64,000 nt of DNA, taken from assembly GCF_007753265.1 (NCBI RefSeq), contig NZ_CP036349.1, positions 2,079,363 to 2,143,362 on the forward strand. The letters run 5' to 3'. The notes under the pieces are model-generated. The model worked only from the letters and a program-made list of their open reading frames with translations. It had not been told where the DNA came from and did no database searches. Positions 7,445-15,040 of this stretch are shown here, piece by piece. The position numbers and the translations under genes were made by a program. The stretch comes from Botrimarina mediterranea. Its GTDB lineage: Bacteria; Planctomycetota; Planctomycetia; Pirellulales; Lacipirellulaceae. Position 1 is the stretch's first letter, and every line of letters starts with the position of its first letter.

Positions 7445-8731
7445 CTACACCCCAATCGTCGTCTGACGCTGGCCCGCCAACAGTTCCTTGCGGAACGTGT
7501 GCGGCGTCTTGCCCGTGTCCTTCTTGAACGCCACGCCAAACCGCGTTGCATTCGCGAAGCCACACGCTAAGGCGACTTCGGTGATCGACAACTCACGGCG
7601 TCCTAGCAAGTCGCGGCTGCGCTCCAGCTGCACGCGGCGGATTTCACGGGCCGGGGAGCGTCCTAGGTACTTGCGGAACTGGATCTCGAGGCTGCGGCGC
7701 GAGATGGGGACCTGCCGCAAAATGTCTTCGACGATGATGCCGCGGCAGGCGTGCTGGCGGATGTAACGGAGGGCGTCCACGATCTCTTCGTCGTCGATCG
7801 CCAACAGGTCGGTCGATTGCCGGCTCTGGACGCCGCGCGGCGGGACCTCGATCGGGTAGGCGGGCGGCTCGTGGCCGACCATCATCGCGTCAAGCAGTTG
7901 TGCCGCGTCGTGGCCGATCCGCTCGCTGGCGACGTTGATGCTCGACAGCGGCGGCGACGCCACGTCGCACAGCAGTTCGTCGAGGCTGCCGCCGAGCACC
8001 GCCACGTCGTCTGGCACGCGGACGCCCGACAGGTGGCAGATCTCTGAGAGTTGCCGGCCGCGGTTGGCGTCCACCGCCAGCACACCGATCGGCTTGGGCA
8101 GGGTCCGCATCCAACGCTCGACCCGCTTCAGCCGCTCGCCCCAGCCCAGCCGCCGCCCGGCCCGGTAGCCCGGCTTATAAACGGCACACTCGTAACCGGC
8201 CGCGTTAACGTGTTGGGCAAAGGCCTCGCCGCGGCGTTTCGAGTAATCGAGACTCGGCGGGGCGAAATAGGCAAACTGGCGGAAGCCGCGGTCCAAGAGG
8301 TGCGCAAGCGCCATTTCGGCCAACGCTTTCTCGTCGGTGATAACCGAAGCGATCCCACTAGGCGGATCGATGACATCATCGACGTTAACCAGCGGCAAGC
8401 GGCGGGCCTGGAGCTGCTCCAGCTGCTTCTGCGATGTGATCCGGGCAATAATGCCGTGGCCGTGCCAGCCGTCCGGGAGGGCCGAGCGGTGCTCGTGGTC
8501 ACGGGGGTCGAGCAGCAGGTGCCACTGGCCGTGACGCTCGGCGTAGTTCGAAATGCCGCGGATCATGCGGCAGCCGGCGCTGGAATCCGTCTCGATGAGG
8601 ACGGCGATCCGCTTGAGAGCCTCGGGCGGCGACGCCACGGGGGCGGCAGTGCGGTTAGCAAGCAAAGCAGTAGCAGATTCGCGGATCACGACAGCGCCCC
8701 GTAGCAGAACGGACAGTGTCGCCGGTCTCAT
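7445..8731 (-). CDS. XylR-type transcriptional regulator (LacI-like sensor plus AraC HTH)
   Basis: A 428-residue regulator. Residues about 40-310 are a periplasmic-binding-protein-like sugar sensor (IAVLIETDSSAGCRMIRGI, VPDDVAVLGG, SSINVASERIG). Residues about 320-425 are a double helix-turn-helix AraC domain with SITEVALACGFANATRFGVA and a KTPHTFRKE tail. This XylR architecture is common in planctomycetes and usually controls an adjacent sugar pathway. It is divergent from anmK, whose substrate is an amino sugar, so an anhydro-MurNAc or MurNAc-type ligand is a reasonable guess but not shown. The first 35 residues are poorly conserved and a later start is possible. Confidence 0.85.
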   Translation of the reverse strand: MRPATLSVLLRGAVVIRESATALLANRTAAPVASPPEALKRIAVLIETDSSAGCRMIRGISNYAERHGQWHLLLDPRDHEHRSALPDGWHGHGIIARITSQKQLEQLQARRLPLVNVDDVIDPPSGIASVITDEKALAEMALAHLLDRGFRQFAYFAPPSLDYSKRRGEAFAQHVNAAGYECAVYKPGYRAGRRLGWGERLKRVERWMRTLPKPIGVLAVDANRGRQLSEICHLSGVRVPDDVAVLGGSLDELLCDVASPPLSSINVASERIGHDAAQLLDAMMVGHEPPAYPIEVPPRGVQSRQSTDLLAIDDEEIVDALRYIRQHACRGIIVEDILRQVPISRRSLEIQFRKYLGRSPAREIRRVQLERSRDLLGRRELSITEVALACGFANATRFGVAFKKDTGKTPHTFRKELLAGQRQTTIGV

Positions 8732-9015
8732 CCGCCTGGATGGCAGGCCGATGCCCCCTAAAACCAGCGCTTAAAAACCTCGGTTTTGCGCCCTTTGCGG
8801 ATGCACGTCTTGCCGCGCATTGCGCCTAGTAGCAAACTCCTATCGTAACCGGTGGGGGGCCGAGTTGCGCAGAACGACGCCACTTTCTCTGAAAATTGCG
8901 GATTGCCTGGCCGGATCGACACGACCACACGGCATATCTGCACCAGTTTCGGACGTTTCCGCCCCGCGGAACGCCGACTGGGATTGGGCCTGACACCGCG
9001 AAAACGAGGCTGCCG
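8732..9015. promoter_or_regulatory. Divergent promoter/operator region of regulator and anmK
   Basis: This 284-base gap separates the XylR-type gene from anmK and must hold both promoters. A short palindrome, AAAACCTCGGTTTT at 8774-8787, lies about 43 bases before the regulator start and is a candidate operator. No clear -35/-10 pair was identified. Confidence 0.4.
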
Positions 9016-10092
9016 TTGTCCGCTAAAACCTTCACCGCCATCGGATTGATGAGCGGAACGTCCGCCGATGGAGTCGACGCCGCCTTGGTGAAAACCGACG
9101 GCGAAGCCAAGATCACCGTTATCGGCGGACTGACGCTTCCCTACGAGGAAGACCTGCGCTACCGGCTGCTGGAGGCGTCGCAGCACGATATGCCCACCAG
9201 TGATCTGCTGCGGCTTGAGAAGGATGTCACGCAGGTCCACGCCGACGCGGTCGCCCAGCTCGTCAAACAGTTTCCCGACGACGGAAAGCAAGCCGAAGTC
9301 GTTGGCTTTCACGGCCACACCGTGCGGCACATCCCCGACGAAGGGCTGACCTGCCAGATCGGCAACGCCTGGCAACTCGCCCACGCCACCGGCATTAAGG
9401 TCGTCTCGGACTTCCGCCGCAACGATATCGCCAGCGGAGGGCAAGGGGCGCCGCTGGCGGCCATGTTCCACCGGGCCCTATTTGACACGGACGAGAAGCC
9501 GATCGTCGTGCTCAACCTGGGCGGCGTGGCGAACGTCACTTGGCTCGGCGAGGACGGCGCCCTGATCGCCGGCGACACGGGCCCGGGCTGTGGCCTGCTC
9601 GACGAATGGGCGCAAGAGATGGCCGGAGTCTCCCACGACGCGGACGGCAAGCTCGCGGCCGCGGGCAAAGTCGATGAGGCCATGGTCGCCGAGGCGCTCT
9701 CAGCGCCGTTCTTCGCCCGCCCCCTGCCGAAAGCCGCCGACCGATACGATTTCGACCATGTTGATGTCTCGACCCTGGCTGTCGAAGACGGCGCGGCGAC
9801 GCTCTGCGCGGTTACGGTCCGCGCCGTGGCCGGTGCTGTCGCCCGTCTACCTAAAAAGCCCAAATCCCTGTGGGTCACTGGTGGCGGCGTTAAGCACCCC
9901 GTGATCATGGCGATGCTCGCCGAGCATTTCGACCAAGTCCGCCGCGTCGAAGAGCGCAAGCTCAGCAGCGAAACTCTTGAAGCCGAGTGCTTTGCATGGC
10001 TAGCGGTCCGACGGCTACGTGAACTGCCGATCACGGTGCCGGAGACGACCGGCTGCCGCCAGCCGCTGTGCGGAGGAACGCTGACGCTTTAG
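9016..10092 (+). CDS. anmK: Anhydro-N-acetylmuramic acid kinase
   Basis: Opens and phosphorylates 1,6-anhydro-MurNAc to MurNAc-6-phosphate, the substrate of MurQ. The ATP-binding IGLMSGTSADGVDA motif is at about residues 9-22, with VGFHGHTVRH, VVSDFRRNDIASGGQGAPLA, LNLGGVANVTWL, GDTGPGCGLLDEW and VTGGGVKHP further on, all in family order; length is about 358 residues. I set the start at the TTG at 9016 because CGAGG sits 6 bases before it and the family begins there. An in-frame upstream start at 8896 would add 40 residues of non-conserved sequence. Confidence 0.93.
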   Translation: MSAKTFTAIGLMSGTSADGVDAALVKTDGEAKITVIGGLTLPYEEDLRYRLLEASQHDMPTSDLLRLEKDVTQVHADAVAQLVKQFPDDGKQAEVVGFHGHTVRHIPDEGLTCQIGNAWQLAHATGIKVVSDFRRNDIASGGQGAPLAAMFHRALFDTDEKPIVVLNLGGVANVTWLGEDGALIAGDTGPGCGLLDEWAQEMAGVSHDADGKLAAAGKVDEAMVAEALSAPFFARPLPKAADRYDFDHVDVSTLAVEDGAATLCAVTVRAVAGAVARLPKKPKSLWVTGGGVKHPVIMAMLAEHFDQVRRVEERKLSSETLEAECFAWLAVRRLRELPITVPETTGCRQPLCGGTLTL

Positions 10093-10113
10093 TTCACACG
10101 TCGAGTCGCTCGG

Positions 10114-11055
10114 TTAGCACAATCGCGCCGCCAGCAGGCCGCACGCGCATGCGGCGTCGGCCGCCAGGGTGATCTGGTCCCGTCGCCATCCGGCTGCGGT
10201 GAGCTGCTCGAATAGCAAATGGCGGTAGTAGCATGACCCCAACACCACGCCTCCAGCGAGCGCGATACGTGGGCGATCGCTTGGGCCGATGCGCGATGCT
10301 GCGTAGGTCGCGAGCTGTGTTAGCGCCGCGGCGTTGTCAGCGACGATCCGTTGAGCGGCGGGGTCGCCCTTTTCGGCAAGACCCAGCACGATGCGGGCCA
10401 GTGTCGCCGTCCAGCCGCGGGGGTCGGGACCGCCGTAGAGCGATCCTTTGAGGGCGAGAGGCGACTCGGATTCGATACCGGCGTGTTGTAGGATCGCCTC
10501 GGAAAGGGCGTCGGCGGACTCGCCGCGGTCCCAACGTTGGGCGACGTGCCGCAACGCGTCTCGGCCAATGGTGTAGCCGCTGCCGGCGTCGTCGATGAGG
10601 TAGCCCCAGCCGCCGACAAGTTCGGTGGCGCCATTCGGGCCTCGTACGAGAGCCGCTGAGCCGGTTCCCGCAATCAGGCCTATCGCTACGTCGCCGGCGG
10701 GAACGTCGGCAAGCAGCGGCTCGGTGTCCGGTACGACCTTCGTTTGCAATGCGAAGGCCTGGCTCTCGGCCCACGCTTCGAGTTGCTCTTGCGCAGCTGG
10801 CGAGCCACAGCCGGCGACGGCGATCACGGCGGCGTCAATCGGGACGCCCGCGCCATCTGCGGCGGCTTTAATTGCAGCCGAGACAGCCGCATGGGAAGCA
10901 TCCCGGCCGACACTGAGCGGGTTCGAGCCGCCGGCGTGGCCTGATGCAAGCAGACACAGCCGGCCGTTAGGACCGATACCCAACACCCGTGCGGTGGTCT
11001 TCGTGCCGCCGCCGTCGACCCCGAGAACGTGCTTCACCGGGAACTCAGCCGTCAA
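10114..11055 (-). CDS. BadF/BadG-type N-acetylglucosamine or N-acetylmuramic acid kinase
   Basis: A 313-residue ASKHA-fold sugar kinase with VLGVDGGGTKTTARVLGI (phosphate 1), VIAVAGCGSP, GLIAGTGSAALV (phosphate 2), GGWGYLIDDAGSGYTIGRDA and a C-terminal IALAGGVV adenosine motif. BadF-type kinases include NagK-like GlcNAc kinases and MurK, which phosphorylates MurNAc. The gene lies directly upstream of nothing but downstream of murQ on the same strand (58-base gap), supporting an amino-sugar substrate; GlcNAc versus MurNAc cannot be decided by reading. The start is TTG at 11055 or GTG at 11037. Confidence 0.85.
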   Translation of the reverse strand: MTAEFPVKHVLGVDGGGTKTTARVLGIGPNGRLCLLASGHAGGSNPLSVGRDASHAAVSAAIKAAADGAGVPIDAAVIAVAGCGSPAAQEQLEAWAESQAFALQTKVVPDTEPLLADVPAGDVAIGLIAGTGSAALVRGPNGATELVGGWGYLIDDAGSGYTIGRDALRHVAQRWDRGESADALSEAILQHAGIESESPLALKGSLYGGPDPRGWTATLARIVLGLAEKGDPAAQRIVADNAAALTQLATYAASRIGPSDRPRIALAGGVVLGSCYYRHLLFEQLTAAGWRRDQITLAADAACACGLLAARLC

Positions 11056-11113
11056 GAAAGGGGGCCGTCACAAAAGAGGGGCCGTATCAAAAATGGGCTT
11101 GGTGAGTCAGCGA

Positions 11114-12115
11114 TTACTTCTGACCGATCGCACGCCCGACGTGACCGCAGCTCTGCACCAGACGCTCCCGCGCCTCGTCAGGGCCGACGCCGGCCAGTTG
11201 GGCGACGATCGCCAACTTCACCTCGCCGCCGCACGCCGTCAACACCGCATGCGCCTGATCCATGTCGAGGCCGGTCGCCATTTTGACGATCCGCACCGCG
11301 CGGGAGTGCAGCTTCGAATTGGTCGGCCGTAGGTCCACCATCAGGTTGCCGAACGTCTTACCGAGCCGGACCATCGTGCCGGTGGTGATCGTGTTCAGGA
11401 CGAGCTTGGTGGCGGTGCCCGCCTTGAGCCGTGTCGAGCCGCTGAGGACCTCGGGGCCGACGACCGGCGTGATCGCCGTATCGACCATCGGAATGATCTC
11501 GGCGGCCGCGTTACAACTCAGGGCGACCGTGTAGGCGCCGACCGACTTGGCGTACTGCAAGGCGCCGACGACGTAAGGCGTGCGACCGCTGGTGGCGATG
11601 CCGACAAGCACGTCGTTGGGGCCGAGATTGATCGCGGCGACGTCCTTGGCCCCCAGTTCGGGACTGTCCTCGGCGCCTTCGACCGCAGTGGTGAGAGCCG
11701 TACGGCCGCCAGCAATGATGCCGACCACCATCGAGGGGTCGGTGTTGAAGGTCGGCGGGCACTCGGCGGCGTCGAGCACGCCGAGGCGTCCCGACGTGCC
11801 GGCGCCGGTGTAAATCAGCCGCCCGCCTTTCTGGATGCGTTCGCTGACGACGTCGATGACGCGGGCGATCGCCTCCGCCTCACGCCCGACCGCTTCGGCG
11901 ACGCGGGCGTCCTCGGCGTTCATGACGCGCACGATCTCCACCGATGAAAGGCCGTCGAGCCCCTCAGTCGCTGGATTGCGGGCTTCGGTGGTGAGGTGGT
12001 CGAGCTGCACGGGCTCGAAGTGAGGTCCATGGTTCTTGAGCCCCTTCTGTAGTGCAGGGGCGATCCCCCCGCGGAAGGCGGCGTCGTTTCCGGCAGTTCG
12101 CAAATGAGTATCCAC
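11114..12115 (-). CDS. murQ: N-acetylmuramic acid 6-phosphate etherase
   Basis: A SIS-fold lyase that removes D-lactate from MurNAc-6-phosphate to give GlcNAc-6-phosphate. Visible are LTTEARNPATEGLDGLS, the sugar-phosphate loop YTGAGTSGRLGVLDAAECPP with its catalytic glutamate, the second acidic site TTAVEGAEDS, GIATSGRTPYVVGAL and TRLKAGTATKLVLNTITT. The GTG start at 12115 gives a 38-residue N-terminal extension relative to the usual family start; a GTG at 12007 (VQLDHLTTE) is an alternative. The BadF-type kinase follows on the same strand and the symporter diverges upstream. Confidence 0.93.
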   Translation of the reverse strand: MDTHLRTAGNDAAFRGGIAPALQKGLKNHGPHFEPVQLDHLTTEARNPATEGLDGLSSVEIVRVMNAEDARVAEAVGREAEAIARVIDVVSERIQKGGRLIYTGAGTSGRLGVLDAAECPPTFNTDPSMVVGIIAGGRTALTTAVEGAEDSPELGAKDVAAINLGPNDVLVGIATSGRTPYVVGALQYAKSVGAYTVALSCNAAAEIIPMVDTAITPVVGPEVLSGSTRLKAGTATKLVLNTITTGTMVRLGKTFGNLMVDLRPTNSKLHSRAVRIVKMATGLDMDQAHAVLTACGGEVKLAIVAQLAGVGPDEARERLVQSCGHVGRAIGQK

Positions 12116-12233
12116 GTCTGCTACTTTACCGATCGACAGGTCTTCATGGGTGCTCCAGTGCGCAGGAGCGTGACAGGATTGCGCTGTTTGTCCCGACCGT
12201 ACAGGTCTAGCTGCTAGCCTCTACCCAGCCAAC

Positions 12234-13754
12234 ATGATTCCCCCGCTACTGCCGCCGATTCCCCTTATTCCCGTGCTGGGTGTAGTGTTGGCGCCCCTCG
12301 ACTTGGTGATTTTGGGGTCTTATCTCCTAGTCACTGTCGTTTGGGGGTCGTGGCCCAAGAAGGGGACCCAATCCGCTGAACGCTATTTGCTCGGTGGTCG
12401 CGACCTTGCTTGGCCGCTGCTGCTGCTTTCGATCGTCGCCACCGAAACCAGCACCGTCACGTTTCTGAGTCTCCCAGGTCAGTCTTTTGTGGAAGGTGGT
12501 GACCTCACTTTCCTGCAAATCACCGCTGGCTATGTTGTTGGACGATTCGTGGTCATCGCCCTGCTATTGCCCGAATTCTTCCGAGGCCAAGCGTTCACCG
12601 CATACGAAGTGCTCGAAGACCGGTTCGGCCCAGGCATTCGGCAGGCCGCTTCGGTCCTGTTCCTCGTCTGTAGGACCTTGGCCGATGGGCTAAGGCTCTT
12701 CCTCACCGGTCTGGCACTCCAGCAGGCGCTCGGCTGGGACCTGCCGACGTGCGTGGCAGCGATCACCGTTATGACAGCGATTTACGCCACACTGGGAGGG
12801 GTCTCGTCGGTCGTGTGGAACGACGCGGTACAGCTGACGATCTACCTCGTCGGCGCCGCCCTCGCGGCTTGGCTCATCGTGCAAGCGGTCCCCGGTGGCG
12901 CCACGGCGATCGTAGACTTCGGGGTGGAGACAGGGCGGTTGCATCTCCTGGATTGGGACTTCGGATTCTTCGGCGGCAAGATGACCTTCTGGTCAGGCCT
13001 GATCGGCGGCGCGTTCCTGTCGTTGGCGACACACGGCGTCGATCATCTGATGGTGCAGCGTTATCTCTGCGCCCGCTCGCAACGCAGCGCGGCGATCGCG
13101 CTGGGACTTAGCGGGCCAGTTGTGGCCTTGCAGTTTCTGCTGTTCCTACTAATCGGTGTCGGGCTCGCCGCTTTCTACGCGACGAATCCTGGCGGCGAGG
13201 GTCTGGCCGGCGACCAAGCGTTCGCCGCGTTCATTACTAACCACGTGCCAACAGGTGTGCGGGGCTTCTTGTTTGCCGCCGTGATCGCGGCGGCGATGTC
13301 CACCCTATCGAGTTCGCTCAATTCGTCAGCGGGGGTCGCGGTGCGGGACGTGTTCAAGCCCTTACTTGGCGTCGAGGGCGCGAACTCAGTGCGCGTCGCT
13401 CAACTCGCAACGATCGTCTTCGCGCTGTTGCAGTGCGCGGTCGCTCTCACGGCCCACTGGACCGTGCTGGGGTCGTCGGTGATCAACGACGTGTTGGCAA
13501 TTGCCGGTTTCACCACAGGAGTCCTTGTTGGGCTTTTTGCCCTGGGAATGATCTGCGGACGTTGCCGACCGCTGGCCGCAGCTATCGCCCTGATCGCGGG
13601 GGTCGTCGCTGGCGCTGCCTTGTTCGGCTGGAACTGGAGCAACATGGGGTCGCCCAACCACCAGATCCATTGGACCTGGAACGCCTTGATCGCTTCTTCA
13701 TCGACCCTCGGCGCCGGCTATGCCGCGGCGAAAGTTCTGGAGCCACAACCATGA
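12234..13754 (+). CDS. Sodium:solute symporter (SSS family)
   Basis: A 506-residue polytopic membrane protein with about 13 hydrophobic segments and the SSS signature ATETSTVTFLSLPGQSF (about residues 63-79), AYEVLEDRFGPGIRQAAS, and SAAMSTLSSSLNSSAG-type helix-8 sequence near residue 350. It is divergent from murQ and overlaps the next gene by ATGA, so the two are translationally coupled. Context suggests import of a murein-derived sugar or muropeptide fragment with sodium; the substrate is not readable from sequence. Confidence 0.88.
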   Translation: MIPPLLPPIPLIPVLGVVLAPLDLVILGSYLLVTVVWGSWPKKGTQSAERYLLGGRDLAWPLLLLSIVATETSTVTFLSLPGQSFVEGGDLTFLQITAGYVVGRFVVIALLLPEFFRGQAFTAYEVLEDRFGPGIRQAASVLFLVCRTLADGLRLFLTGLALQQALGWDLPTCVAAITVMTAIYATLGGVSSVVWNDAVQLTIYLVGAALAAWLIVQAVPGGATAIVDFGVETGRLHLLDWDFGFFGGKMTFWSGLIGGAFLSLATHGVDHLMVQRYLCARSQRSAAIALGLSGPVVALQFLLFLLIGVGLAAFYATNPGGEGLAGDQAFAAFITNHVPTGVRGFLFAAVIAAAMSTLSSSLNSSAGVAVRDVFKPLLGVEGANSVRVAQLATIVFALLQCAVALTAHWTVLGSSVINDVLAIAGFTTGVLVGLFALGMICGRCRPLAAAIALIAGVVAGAALFGWNWSNMGSPNHQIHWTWNALIASSSTLGAGYAAAKVLEPQP

Positions 13755-14890
13755 TTCGCCAACTCACGTCGTTATGCCTCTTGCTTGGCGCGACCGCAGC
13801 GATCGCGAAGACCGAGATCGACGTCGATCACCTTCGTCACATTGCCGATCGCGTTCACGAAGCCCACGAAGCGGGTGAGTTCGCCGGCTGTGTCGTGGCG
13901 GTCGGCACGAGCGACGGGCTCGTCTATCTCGAGGCTTTTGGAGATCGGCAGGTCATTCCCGAACGCATCGAGATGACAACAGACACTGTTTTTGACATGG
14001 CGTCCGTCACCAAGCCGGTGGCCACCGCCACGAGCATCATGGTCCTCTTCGAACGCGGCGCCCTGCGGCTCACTGACCCCATCAACAAGCACTTGCCCGA
14101 GATCACCGGGGAGCACGCCGGCCGGATCGCAATCAATGACCTGTTAACGCACCGCTCGGGATACATCCCCGACAATCCGATCGGTGACTATCAACACGGC
14201 GTGGACGAATCGTGGAAGCGGCTCTTCGCGCTGGAGCCAACCGACAAGCCTGGCACGAAGTTTAAGTACTCCGACGTAAACTTCGAGTTGCTTGGCAAGA
14301 TCGTCGAACGGGTTGGCGGCGAGCCCCTCGACGTCTTTGCCAAGAAGAGCATCTTTGAGCCGCTCGGCATGAAGGAGACCGGCTACAACCCCGGGCCCGA
14401 ACTCGCCGCCCGCGCCGCCGCGACGGAGCCGCGGAATGGCTTTGCCTCAGGCGAGCCGTCCCTAGTGGGGGAGGTACACGACCCCCGTGCCGCGCTGCTG
14501 GGCGGCGTCGCCGGGCATGCGGGGCTCTTCAGCACCGCCGAGGACCTGGCGCGCTACGCCGAGGCGATGCTCAAGGGCGGCGTGCCCGTGCTGCACCGCA
14601 AGACGCTTGAGCTGATGACCGAGCCGCTCCCTAAGTCTGACCCGTCTTTCGGCCGTTCGCGGGGTTGGGACAAAGGTTCGAGCTACTCGTCCAACCGCGG
14701 CCAGCTGATGACCGCTGAGGCCTACGGCCATGGCGGCTTTACGGGTAACGCGTTCTGGATCGACCCCGGTCTCGATCTCTACGTGATTTTCCTGTCGAAT
14801 CGGCTCCACCCGGACGGCAAGGGCAGCGTTAACGATCTGGCTGGTCGTATCGGAACCATCGCCGCTGCGGCGGCTGAGGCTGATCGCTAA
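13751..14890 (+). CDS. Exported class C beta-lactamase-family serine hydrolase
   Basis: A 379-residue protein with a short signal peptide (cleavage near ATAAIA, residue 19) and the AmpC/penicillin-binding-protein motifs S85-V-T-K88, Y173-S-D and H327-G-G. Family members include D,D-peptidases, esterases and the AmiE protein encoded beside murQ in Bacillus. Its ATG lies within the symporter stop (ATGA), so it is made with the transporter and probably processes that transporter's substrate in the periplasm. The open frame extends upstream, but the signal peptide and overlap fix this start. Confidence 0.88.
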   Translation: MIRQLTSLCLLLGATAAIAKTEIDVDHLRHIADRVHEAHEAGEFAGCVVAVGTSDGLVYLEAFGDRQVIPERIEMTTDTVFDMASVTKPVATATSIMVLFERGALRLTDPINKHLPEITGEHAGRIAINDLLTHRSGYIPDNPIGDYQHGVDESWKRLFALEPTDKPGTKFKYSDVNFELLGKIVERVGGEPLDVFAKKSIFEPLGMKETGYNPGPELAARAAATEPRNGFASGEPSLVGEVHDPRAALLGGVAGHAGLFSTAEDLARYAEAMLKGGVPVLHRKTLELMTEPLPKSDPSFGRSRGWDKGSSYSSNRGQLMTAEAYGHGGFTGNAFWIDPGLDLYVIFLSNRLHPDGKGSVNDLAGRIGTIAAAAAEADR

Positions 14891-15040
14891 GCACACAGTT
14901 TGGCATTCTCGGCCGAGCGGCTAGTTCTCCCCCGCTAGCGGTATGGTATTTTATCCACATCGTCGCCCCGCAACGGCGCGACGGGTTGGTGAATCCCTCG
15001 CTATAGCGCCGCGGACGGCGCCCCCTCTCGCCTCCCTTGC

